This document shows, piece by piece, positions 1 to 4,991 of a stretch of DNA of 5,820 nt. The DNA comes from Bacillota bacterium (GTDB lineage Bacteria; Bacillota_I; Bacilli_A; RF39; UBA660), in NCBI GenBank assembly GCA_015059245.1, contig SVAU01000028.1, forward strand, positions 1 to 5,820. The letters run 5' to 3'. A program made the translations under genes and the position numbers. Positions within the stretch are counted from its first letter, which is position 1; each line of letters opens with the position of its first letter. The notes beneath the pieces are model-generated. The model was given only the letters and a program-made list of their open reading frames with translations, was not told where the DNA came from and did not search any database.

Positions 1-1591
1 TATGCCCATTCTCAATAAGTGGCTTAAAATGCCTATAAAATAGCGTTAAAAGAAGTGTTCTGATATGAGCTCCATCAACATCAGCATCTGTCATAATAAT
101 AACTTTATAGTATCTTAGCTTACTAATATCAAATTCATCCCCTATACCAGTACCTAAAGCAGTAATCATAGTTCTAATTTCTTCATTAGCAAGAATTCTG
201 TCTAACCTTGCCTTCTCAACATTAAGAATCTTACCTCTAATAGGTAGTATAGCTTGAGTAATAGGATCTCTTCCCATCTTAGCACTACCAGCAGCACTAT
301 CACCTTCGACTATAAACATCTCACTAATAATAGCATCCTTACTAGAACAATCAGTAAGTTTACCCCAGTAGTTAGTAATTTCTAGTCCACCTTTTCTTCT
401 AGTTAACTCTCTTGCTCTCTTCGCAGCCACTCTAGCCCTAGCAGCAGTCATAGATTTCTCTATAATAACTCTAGCTTGATTAGGATTTTCCATTAAAAAT
501 CTCTCAAAATCTTTAGCAAATACACTCGCAGCCACTTTTCTAACTTCACTATTACCTAGTTTAGTCTTAGTTTGTCCTTCAAATTGAGGTTCAGGTACTT
601 TCGCAGATATAATCATCGTAATACCTTCCCTAACATCATCACCACTTAATGCTTCATCATTATCTTTAAGTATCTTATTATTTTTAGCATAAGTATTAAT
701 AATTCTAGTTAAAGCAAGCTTTACACCATCTTCATGAGTACCACCTTCTGGAGTAATAATATTATTAACAAACGAATAAACAGTAGCATTATATCCATCA
801 TTATATTGGAAAGCAACCTCTATAGATATATCATTCTCCATACCTTCAACATATACTACATCTTCATGTATTGGAGTTCTATTTTTATTTAAGTATTCTA
901 CAAACTCTTTAATACCGCCTTCATACACAAAAGAATCTTTCTTACCTTCTTCTCTATCATCCATAAGTGATATTTTAAGTCCTTTATTTAAGAAAGCAAG
1001 TTCTCTAACTCTAGTCTTTAAAGTATCATAATCAAAAGTAGTAGTCTCAGTAAATATCTCCTCATCTGGCATAAAAGTAACAGTAGTACCAGTTCTATCT
1101 TCACTACATTCACCAATTACTTTTAAAGGTTCTAAAGTCTTACCACCATTAGCAAACTTAATATAATGTACCTTACCCTCTTTATAAACAGTAACTTCAA
1201 CCCATTTACTAAGAGCATTAACTACAGATGCACCAACACCATGTAATCCACCAGATACCTTATATCCTCCTCCACCAAACTTACCACCAGCATGTAACAC
1301 TGTATATACAGTCTCTACTGTAGAAAGTCCAGTCTTAGGATGTACTGCTACTGGTATACCTCTACCATCATCCTTAACAGTAATAGACCCATCTTTATTA
1401 ACAATAATCTCAATATCATCACAATAACCCGCTAAAGCTTCATCAATAGCATTATCAACAATTTCCCATACTAAATGATGAAGTCCTCGCACGCTCGTAG
1501 ATCCAATATACATACCAGGTCTTTTTCTAACAGCTTCAAGTCCCTCTAAAACCTGAATATCTGAAGCATCATAATGTTCATTATTATTCAT
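1..1591 (-). CDS. gyrB: DNA gyrase subunit B (3' end cut by window)
   Basis: This is the ATPase and TOPRIM subunit of DNA gyrase, which with GyrA introduces negative supercoils. I translated 530 codons from ATG at 1591; the gene runs off the window. Visible motifs in order are the GHKL ATP site ([10 protein letters not shown] with E43 and N47; DDGRGIP 74-80; [15 protein letters not shown] 114-128), the transducer loop QTKTKLGN (Q340, K342), the TOPRIM segment EGDSA 429-433, [12 protein letters not shown], and the metal-binding TDADVDGAH 501-509. TOPRIM motifs and overall pattern fit GyrB better than ParE. The usual EGDSAGGSAK is [10 protein letters not shown] here. Start choice: ATG at 1591 follows the Shine-Dalgarno-like GGAAGGGTGAT, which lies inside the last codons of recF, and the recF stop is 5 bases away, so translation is probably coupled. 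The remB (yaaB) gene often found between recF and gyrB in Bacillus is absent. Confidence 0.97.
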   Translation of the reverse strand, partial: MNNNEHYDASDIQVLEGLEAVRKRPGMYIGSTSVRGLHHLVWEIVDNAIDEALAGYCDDIEIIVNKDGSITVKDDGRGIPVAVHPKTGLSTVETVYTVLHAGGKFGGGGYKVSGGLHGVGASVVNALSKWVEVTVYKEGKVHYIKFANGGKTLEPLKVIGECSEDRTGTTVTFMPDEEIFTETTTFDYDTLKTRVRELAFLNKGLKISLMDDREEGKKDSFVYEGGIKEFVEYLNKNRTPIHEDVVYVEGMENDISIEVAFQYNDGYNATVYSFVNNIITPEGGTHEDGVKLALTRIINTYAKNNKILKDNDEALSGDDVREGITMIISAKVPEPQFEGQTKTKLGNSEVRKVAASVFAKDFERFLMENPNQARVIIEKSMTAARARVAAKRARELTRRKGGLEITNYWGKLTDCSSKDAIISEMFIVEGDSAAGSAKMGRDPITQAILPIRGKILNVEKARLDRILANEEIRTMITALGTGIGDEFDISKLRYYKVIIMTDADVDGAHIRTLLLTLFYRHFKPLIENGH

Positions 1592-1596
1592 TTATA

Positions 1597-2709
1597 TCAC
1601 CCTTCCTGCTCACAAATTATTTCCCGGGAAATAATTTTACCATTTTCTATTTTATAAACATTAGCCTTTTTCCTTATATCCTCACTAATATTCTCAATAT
1701 CAGTAGTAGTTATCACCGTCTGTACATCATTAATCAAGTGTCTAAGTATATTATTCCTCTTATTTATATCTAACTCACTAAACATATCATCTAATAAAAG
1801 TATTGGACTCTCACCCACTTTATCAGTAAATAAAAGAACCTCTGACATCTTTAAAGCTAGTACAGCACTCCTAATCTGTCCTTGACTTCCATATAAAGAT
1901 AAATTCTTATTATCAAGATAAAAACAAAAATCATCCCTATTAGGACCAATCAAAGTCATTTTATACATTATCTCTTTATTTAAATTCTTCTTAAGCTTAT
2001 CTAATAATACTTCTCTATCATTATCCATATTAGATATATATTTAAGTCTTAATCCTTTATTATCAGTAATAGAATTAAACATATCATCTAAATAATTATT
2101 AATACTATCTACATATTTATTTCTATAATTATAAATTTCTAACGATATATCAACATACTTATTATCAAGTATATCTAAATAATCCATATCACTCTTCTTA
2201 TTTAAATTAATAATCTTTAAAAACTCATTTCTTTGTCTTAGTATTACATTATAATCATTTAATAACTTTAAGTATCTCCTATTCATCTGACTAATCTGCA
2301 CATTAAAGTATTTCCTTCTAGCACCAGGACTTTCCTTAAACATTCTAATATTATCAGTACTAAATATAACAACATTCATCTTAGAAATATAATCAGAGAG
2401 TTTCTTAATCTCTTTATTATTAATTCTAACTACTTTACCATTTTCATTAAACAATATCTCTAGATTATCTTTAGAATTATTACTATCAAGTACTCCTTTA
2501 ATAATAGAAAATTTATTATCAAACTTAATTAAACCCTTATCAGTAATAGATAAAAAAGACTTAGTAACAGCAAGTACATAAATAGATTCTAGTAAATTTG
2601 TTTTACCTTGAGCATTATCACCAATAATAATATTTAAATTATCATTAAAATCAATCTCTAAATTATCATAATTTCGATAATTTTTAAGTATAATTTTCTT
2701 AATTTTCAT
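1597..2709 (-). CDS. recF: RecF, DNA replication/repair ATPase
   Basis: RecF is an SMC-like ATPase that loads RecA at gaps with RecO and RecR. The 370 residues match the usual family length. Visible features are Walker A GDNAQGKT (30-37), the family segment SPGARRKYFN in the middle part, IGPNRDDF, the ABC signature SQGQIR (275-280), Walker B LLLDD (304-308) and the D-loop SELD (311-314). All key ATPase residues are present. The ATG at 2709 has no Shine-Dalgarno of its own; it overlaps, as ATGA, the stop of a 6-codon upstream minicistron that does have a GAGG site. Initiation is therefore probably by coupling. The 3' end carries the gyrB ribosome-binding site. An extended -10 promoter lies about 70 bases upstream, so recF-gyrB can be transcribed independently of comK, although no terminator is visible after comK. 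Confidence 0.97.
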   Translation of the reverse strand: MKIKKIILKNYRNYDNLEIDFNDNLNIIIGDNAQGKTNLLESIYVLAVTKSFLSITDKGLIKFDNKFSIIKGVLDSNNSKDNLEILFNENGKVVRINNKEIKKLSDYISKMNVVIFSTDNIRMFKESPGARRKYFNVQISQMNRRYLKLLNDYNVILRQRNEFLKIINLNKKSDMDYLDILDNKYVDISLEIYNYRNKYVDSINNYLDDMFNSITDNKGLRLKYISNMDNDREVLLDKLKKNLNKEIMYKMTLIGPNRDDFCFYLDNKNLSLYGSQGQIRSAVLALKMSEVLLFTDKVGESPILLLDDMFSELDINKRNNILRHLINDVQTVITTTDIENISEDIRKKANVYKIENGKIISREIICEQEG

Positions 2710-2726
2710 TCTAAAGCTATTTTCAT
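2706..2726 (-). CDS. 6-codon minicistron (MKIALE) overlapping recF start
   Basis: ATG at 2726 opens six codons, Met-Lys-Ile-Ala-Leu-Glu, ending in TGA at 2708-2706. The stop shares ATGA with the recF start. A GTGAGG site (2740-2735) lies 8 bases before this ATG, while the bases just before the recF ATG show no ribosome-binding site. The sequence shows the arrangement clearly. That the peptide is translated, and that ribosomes ending here restart on recF, is inference. It could also be a relic of the start of the missing S4-domain gene, but six codons are too few to tell. Confidence 0.45.
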   Translation of the reverse strand: MKIALE

Positions 2727-2734
2727 ACCCAAAG

Positions 2735-2740
2735 CCTCAC
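2735..2740 (-). promoter_or_regulatory. Ribosome-binding site GTGAGG for minicistron/recF
   Basis: GTGAGG sits 8 bases from the minicistron ATG (2726) but 25 bases from the recF ATG (2709), too far for ordinary direct initiation at recF. It is flanked by AAAG and CTTT, which could place the GAGG in a weak 4-bp hairpin loop. Confidence 0.5.
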
Positions 2741-2751
2741 TTTTACTATAA

Positions 2752-2829
2752 TTACGTACTCCTATATACATATATAATTATACCATAAAATACCCTAAAA
2801 TAAAAGAAAAACATGGTATTTTTAATCAT
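2752..2829 (-). CDS. Possible 25-aa hydrophobic small protein
   Basis: ATG at 2829, preceded by AAAGG with 6 bases spacing, opens 25 codons ending at TAA 2752. The peptide is rich in Phe, Tyr and Ile and could be a single membrane segment (FFFYFRVFYGIIIYVY). Its second half overlaps the recF promoter, so it would only be made from comK read-through transcripts. AT-rich DNA readily gives such ORFs by chance, so this is only a candidate. Confidence 0.2.
   Translation of the reverse strand: MIKNTMFFFYFRVFYGIIIYVYRST
2777..2787 (-). promoter_or_regulatory. recF-gyrB promoter, extended -10 TATGG-TATAAT
   Basis: The minus strand reads TATGG followed by a perfect TATAAT (2782-2777), the Gram-positive TRTG extended -10. 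No good -35 is visible 17 bases upstream (TTTTAT), as expected for extended -10 promoters. Transcription would start near 2770, leaving about 44 bases of leader before the minicistron. The -10 lies in a run of overlapping short inverted repeats (ATACCAT at about 2823-2817 on the minus strand, ATGGTAT at 2786-2780), whose role is unknown. Confidence 0.65.
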
Positions 2830-2847
2830 ATTTTTCCTTTATTTTTA

Positions 2848-3303
2848 CTAGTTTCTAACTAAAATATTACTTAGATATTTTTCAATCTTAATACACTTAG
2901 TAATTTGACTGTCAATAGTAGTATAACTAGCACTAATATTAAGAATTTTTCCACCCTTAAAATATATCTTAGTATAATCATTTTCCTTAACATATCTGTC
3001 AACATTATTATAAGATATCCATATACATTCATCACTACCAGGAGAAGTAGTAGGAAAAAAGATCATAACAGTATTACCATATATAATAATAGGTGTCTTA
3101 ATATAATAATTAAACTTATCAATAACAAACTGTCTTTGAATATTATAAGAATTACCATACCATTTACAACATCTTTTAAGAAATTTTAAACAATCATTAT
3201 TAATACTAACTCTTCTATTTTTCTCAATAATAAGAGTCTCATTATCCTTCTCATCATTCTTAGTAAAACAAAGAACATCCTCATTAATAATATAATTATT
3301 CAT
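2848..3303 (-). CDS. comK: ComK-family competence transcription factor, short form
   Basis: ComK is the DNA-binding activator of late competence genes in Bacilli. This 151-aa protein aligns by eye with B. subtilis ComK along most of its length: C45/C46-x2-YGNSY (B. subtilis CRFFGSSY), the KTPIII..GNTVMIFFPT block (77-85 end; KPPIMVDPSNQIFLFPT), ECIWIS (92-97; QCGWIS), YTKIYFKGGKILNISASY (110-127; DTEVTFSNGKTMELPISY) and a final helix up to residue 151. B. subtilis ComK is about 192 aa; the extra C-terminal part, which includes the MecA-recognition segment FMLYP, is absent here. Start choice: ATG at 3303 has AAAGGGGG 7 bases upstream. An in-frame ATG at 3324 would add seven residues but has no ribosome-binding site and lies inside a hairpin. 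Codon use (mostly ACT for Thr) resembles gyrB, so the gene looks resident. It has its own promoter and an upstream terminator. Confidence 0.85.
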   Translation of the reverse strand: MNNYIINEDVLCFTKNDEKDNETLIIEKNRRVSINNDCLKFLKRCCKWYGNSYNIQRQFVIDKFNYYIKTPIIIYGNTVMIFFPTTSPGSDECIWISYNNVDRYVKENDYTKIYFKGGKILNISASYTTIDSQITKCIKIEKYLSNILVRN

Positions 3304-3319
3304 AACATATCCCCCTTTC

Positions 3320-3337
3320 CACATATAAAAATATGTG
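3320..3337 (-). promoter_or_regulatory. Hairpin in comK mRNA leader
   Basis: CACATAT-TTTT-ATATGTG is a perfect 7-bp stem with a 4-base loop, ending directly before the GGAAAGGGGG ribosome-binding site. With the promoter assigned below it would lie at or very near the 5' end of the mRNA. A second ATATGT (3310-3305), two bases before the start codon, can pair with the same ACATAT arm and would enclose the ribosome-binding site in the loop. The pairings are visible; a regulatory role is inferred. Confidence 0.5.
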
Positions 3338-3343
3338 CCCTAT

Positions 3344-3354
3344 ATTAAACCATA
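3344..3354 (-). promoter_or_regulatory. comK promoter, extended -10 TATGG-TTTAAT
   Basis: TATGG-TTTAAT on the minus strand matches the recF promoter TATGG-TATAAT except for one base. The start site would be near 3337, giving a leader of about 35 bases made of the hairpin and ribosome-binding site. Weaker alternatives are TTGGCA (3376-3371) with TATGGT, or TCGACA (3366-3361) with TATAGG, each at 16-bp spacing. Confidence 0.5.
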
Positions 3355-3395
3355 CCCTTCTGTCGAAATATGCCAAATTATGTCGTTATACCCTT
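3352..3395. repeat. Direct repeats in comK promoter region
   Basis: On the minus strand AAGGGTAT occurs twice (3395-3388 and 3359-3352, 36 bp apart) and CGACA twice (3385-3381 and 3365-3361, 20 bp apart). The downstream AAGGGTAT runs into the extended -10. The spacing near whole helical turns would suit a regulator site, but no known factor is recognised. Confidence 0.3.
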
Positions 3396-3403
3396 TAAAA
3401 CAT

Positions 3404-3427
3404 AAAAAAGAACCTATTTCTAGGTTC
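3404..3427 (-). terminator. Intrinsic terminator ahead of comK
   Basis: The minus strand reads GAACCTA-GAAA-TAGGTTC followed by TTTTTT: a perfect 7-bp stem, a GAAA tetraloop and a six-T tail. It lies after the two-gene insert and before the comK promoter, so it should end transcription from the insert. On the plus strand the tail is not a T run. Confidence 0.65.
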
Positions 3428-3450
3428 AAAATACATTTTTTTCTTTATTT

Positions 3451-3490
3451 ATAGCGCTACGCTTCCCGAATCTACAAAGTAGATTCTCCA
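3451..3490 (+). repeat. Hairpin repeat copy A
   Basis: A GC-richer block begins GCGCTACGCTTCCC (3454-3467) and continues with the hairpin GAATCTAC-AAA-GTAGATTC (8-bp perfect stem) and then TCCA. Copy B near dnaN (4968-4990 and flanks) has the same plan in opposite orientation with a different but still paired stem. The contrast with the surrounding AT-rich DNA suggests a dispersed repetitive or mobile-element-end sequence. I do not recognise a named family. Confidence 0.55.
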
Positions 3491-3546
3491 CACTCTATTA
3501 CAAGTATATTCAGGTATATATAATCTAGTTATATTTTATTAAATTT

Positions 3547-4128
3547 TTATCTTTTCGGTGCTGATGCTTTATTCTGTCGTAAAAAATTTATATGAATATT
3601 TTTAATATTATCTATACAAGATTTTAACTTACATCCTAAAGGTGTTAATTCAATATCTTTTCTGTCTAATCCTAAAATTATAGTTAACTTTGTGCCTTGT
3701 TTTGACTGATTACGAATATCACCGAATTTTTGAAAATAATTTCCTATATTTTCTATACTTATACCATGACTTAAGTCATCAATAGTACTCTTAAAATTTT
3801 TAATTCTTTCATCTAGAATTAATTGACACCTGCAATCCAATAAATTATTTCTATCAAATTCAAATAAATTATTGTCATTTATAAACTCTAATTCATCTAA
3901 AGTTAAACCAAAAAGAAGAGTAGAAAAATAATTAATATAATATTCATAAATATTAACTTCTTCATTTTCCTTCTGGCTATCAATAATTCCTTCTTCTTTT
4001 AATTCATTCTCTAAAATTAAAAGTTCCTTTACTATAGTTTCTTCTAATTTTTCGAATGTCATTGATTTTTTTTCAATAATAGCTTCTTTAATTCTCTCCT
4101 TATCAATTACTTTTTCTTTTGTAAACAT
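3547..4128 (-). CDS. Hypothetical protein, 193 aa, acidic N-terminal half
   Basis: I do not recognise this protein. Residues 1-57 are rich in Lys and Glu in a helical, possibly coiled-coil pattern. Residues 60-85 are more hydrophobic and aromatic (YEYYINYFSTLLFGLTLDEL), with no clear membrane span. There are four Cys: C99-x-C101 in the middle and C166-x4-C171 near the end. The stretch IELTPLGCKLKS resembles the wing and helix region of some winged-helix proteins, but this is weak. The tail NKASAPKR is basic. ATG at 4128 has AGGTGAT upstream at good spacing. It follows the 129-aa gene by 31 bases with no terminator between, so the two are likely one operon and may act together. Thr codons mix ACA and ACT, unlike gyrB, where ACT dominates. 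No function can be assigned. Confidence 0.8.
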   Translation of the reverse strand: MFTKEKVIDKERIKEAIIEKKSMTFEKLEETIVKELLILENELKEEGIIDSQKENEEVNIYEYYINYFSTLLFGLTLDELEFINDNNLFEFDRNNLLDCRCQLILDERIKNFKSTIDDLSHGISIENIGNYFQKFGDIRNQSKQGTKLTIILGLDRKDIELTPLGCKLKSCIDNIKNIHINFLRQNKASAPKR

Positions 4129-4159
4129 TTCATATCACCTATATAACTTCGCATAATTT

Positions 4160-4549
4160 TTATCTACTTCTGCCTTTTTCTATTGTAGGGTTTTCATGTA
4201 ATGTATAAAATTCATTTACTTTTTGAACTTCTTCAAAAGAAGTGTAATCTTTTCCATCTTTTCCTTTATACATAAATTTCAATTGTTCATCATACATCGC
4301 TATTAATTCTCTAAGTGTTGCAACCATATCTGCTTCTAAACTTGTACTCATCACATAGTAATATAATCGTGCAAGTTTTCTCCATTTTAATCTTGCTTTT
4401 TCTTCGCCATATGCTGCAACAAGAACATCTGGTACTTTTTCAATAAGATCATCAATTCTATATTTACCATTTCCTATTTGTGCCCCGTAATTTATTCCCC
4501 TTCTCCTTATTTCTTCTAATTCAGATATTAAGTCATAATTTTCTTTCAA
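4160..4549 (-). CDS. Hypothetical protein, 129 aa, TTG start
   Basis: I do not recognise this protein. It is soluble-looking, highly charged and probably mostly helical (ISELEEIRRRG 8-18; a long helix around EEKARLKWRKLARLYYYVM 49-67; SLEADMVATLRELIAMYDEQ 70-89), with a basic C-terminus KGRSR and no signal peptide or membrane span. Start choice: a GTG at 4558 is in frame but forms part of the strong ribosome-binding site AGGAAGGTGAT; TTG at 4549 is correctly spaced after it and is the likelier start. All eight Ala codons are GCA or GCG with no GCT, and Thr is mostly ACA, the reverse of gyrB, which suggests recent transfer. It is the first gene of an operon with the 193-aa gene downstream. It could be a regulator or partner of that protein; that is a guess from position only. 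Confidence 0.8.
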   Translation of the reverse strand: MKENYDLISELEEIRRRGINYGAQIGNGKYRIDDLIEKVPDVLVAAYGEEKARLKWRKLARLYYYVMSTSLEADMVATLRELIAMYDEQLKFMYKGKDGKDYTSFEEVQKVNEFYTLHENPTIEKGRSR

Positions 4550-4550
4550 A

Positions 4551-4562
4551 TAAATCACCTTC
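4551..4562 (-). promoter_or_regulatory. Strong ribosome-binding site deciding the TTG start
   Basis: The minus strand reads GAAGGTGAT within AGGAAGGTGATTTATTTG, close to the full anti-16S complement AAGGAGGTGAT. Because the in-frame GTG is inside this site, the TTG 8 bases after GAAGG is favoured as initiation codon. Confidence 0.6.
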
Positions 4563-4571
4563 CTATCGTTA

Positions 4572-4582
4572 ATTATATCATA
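4572..4582 (-). promoter_or_regulatory. Promoter of the two-gene insert, extended -10 TATGA-TATAAT
   Basis: TATGA followed by a perfect TATAAT (4577-4572) on the minus strand. The -35 position is a plain T run, again an extended -10 type. The start site would be near 4566, giving a short leader of about 16 bases that begins close to the ribosome-binding site. The nearest palindrome (4632-4654) lies about 65-90 bases upstream of the start. Confidence 0.6.
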
Positions 4583-4631
4583 TATAATTACTATAAAAAA
4601 TAAATATCATTATTATTTACATTAATTTTAC

Positions 4632-4654
4632 ATATCAACAATACCTGTTGATAT
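4632..4654. promoter_or_regulatory. Palindrome 1: ATATCAACA-N5-TGTTGATAT
   Basis: A perfect 9-bp inverted repeat with spacer ATACC. The core TATCAACA-N5-TGTTGATA recurs at 4876-4896. Such a dyad is typical of a dimeric helix-turn-helix repressor operator. I do not recognise the regulator. Confidence 0.6.
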
Positions 4655-4667
4655 ATCTATTTCTTAT

Positions 4668-4754
4668 ATATTAACAAAAGTTTTTCCAGTTCATTGGAAT
4701 AATTTTTAAAATATAAAAGTTTTTTGGATTGATTGGAAAAACTTTTGTTAATAT
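4668..4754. repeat. 21-bp perfect inverted repeat, 45-base loop
   Basis: Arms 4668-4688 (ATATTAACAAAAG then TTTTTCCA) and 4734-4754 (TGGAAAAAC then TTTTGTTAATAT) are exact reverse complements over 21 bases. The DNA could extrude a cruciform, or the RNA a long hairpin. No T run suitable for a terminator follows on either strand. Confidence 0.75.
4676..4738. repeat. Two 24-bp imperfect direct repeats inside the inverted repeat
   Basis: 4676-4699 and 4715-4738 both begin AAAAGTTTTT and end ATTGGAA, with 19 of 24 positions identical, at a 39-bp period. The first contains the small dyad TTCCA-N6-TGGAA, which competes with the long inverted repeat for the same TTCCA. Iteron-like, but only two units. 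Confidence 0.55.
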
Positions 4755-4784
4755 TACAACTACCGTTATACTTAAAAATGTAAC

Positions 4785-4831
4785 TATATCTCGGAATAAA
4801 TCAATAATTTTCTGACTTTTTCCAAGATATA
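4785..4831. repeat. 12-bp inverted repeat, one mismatch
   Basis: TATATCTCGGAA (4785-4796) and TTCCAAGATATA (4820-4831) are reverse complements except at one position, with a 23-base spacer. The GGAA/TTCC ends echo those of the larger inverted repeat nearby. Confidence 0.5.
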
Positions 4832-4875
4832 ACGTATTCTTTGACATTTTTTACACTTTTATAACATATTTAAAT

Positions 4876-4896
4876 TATCAACACATTATGTTGATA
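4876..4896. promoter_or_regulatory. Palindrome 2: TATCAACA-N5-TGTTGATA
   Basis: A perfect 8-bp dyad with spacer CATTA, identical in its 16 paired positions to palindrome 1. It lies about 30 bases after a plus-strand TTGACA (4841-4846), but no good -10 at proper spacing and no plus-strand gene follow. Confidence 0.6.
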
Positions 4897-4920
4897 CAAT
4901 AAAATCTATATATCCATTAT

Positions 4921-4949
4921 ATATTCTAAATAAAAAAATATTCTAAATA
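4921..4949. repeat. 12-bp perfect direct repeat
   Basis: ATATTCTAAATA occurs at 4921-4932 and 4938-4949, 17 bp apart. It lies between palindrome 2 and hairpin copy B. Function unknown; AT-rich, so it may be chance or slippage. Confidence 0.45.
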
Positions 4950-4954
4950 CTAAA

Positions 4955-4991
4955 ACTATGGAGAAATCCATAGGATTTCGGTACGCGAAGC
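4955..4991 (-). repeat. Hairpin repeat copy B, likely also dnaN terminator
   Basis: On the minus strand GCTTCGCGTACC is followed by GAAATCC-TAT-GGATTTC and TCCATAG. It parallels copy A in opposite orientation. A second stem, CTATGGA-TTTC-TCCATAG followed by TTTTAG, overlaps the first, so the two hairpins exclude each other. The latter with its T-rich tail could terminate dnaN transcription, though the tail is short. Confidence 0.55.

Noticed and set aside
2905..3189. Plus-strand 94-codon ORF
   Set aside because: It lies wholly antisense to comK, has low-complexity Ile/Asn/Thr composition and no ribosome-binding site; it is a shadow of the comK frame.
3303..3324. Longer comK start at ATG 3324
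   Set aside because: No ribosome-binding site precedes it and it lies in the leader hairpin, whereas ATG 3303 has AAAGGGGG at 7 bases.
3498..3524. Plus-strand promoter TTACAA...TATAAT
   Set aside because: The -35 is weak, spacing is 15 bp and it would only drive antisense RNA into the 193-aa gene; chance in AT-rich DNA is likely.
4556..4558. GTG start for the 129-aa gene
   Set aside because: The GTG is part of the Shine-Dalgarno AAGGTGAT; the TTG nine bases on has the right spacing.
4841..4870. Plus-strand promoter TTGACA at 4841
   Set aside because: The TATAAC that follows is only 13 bp away and the properly spaced positions are poor; no gene follows on the plus strand.
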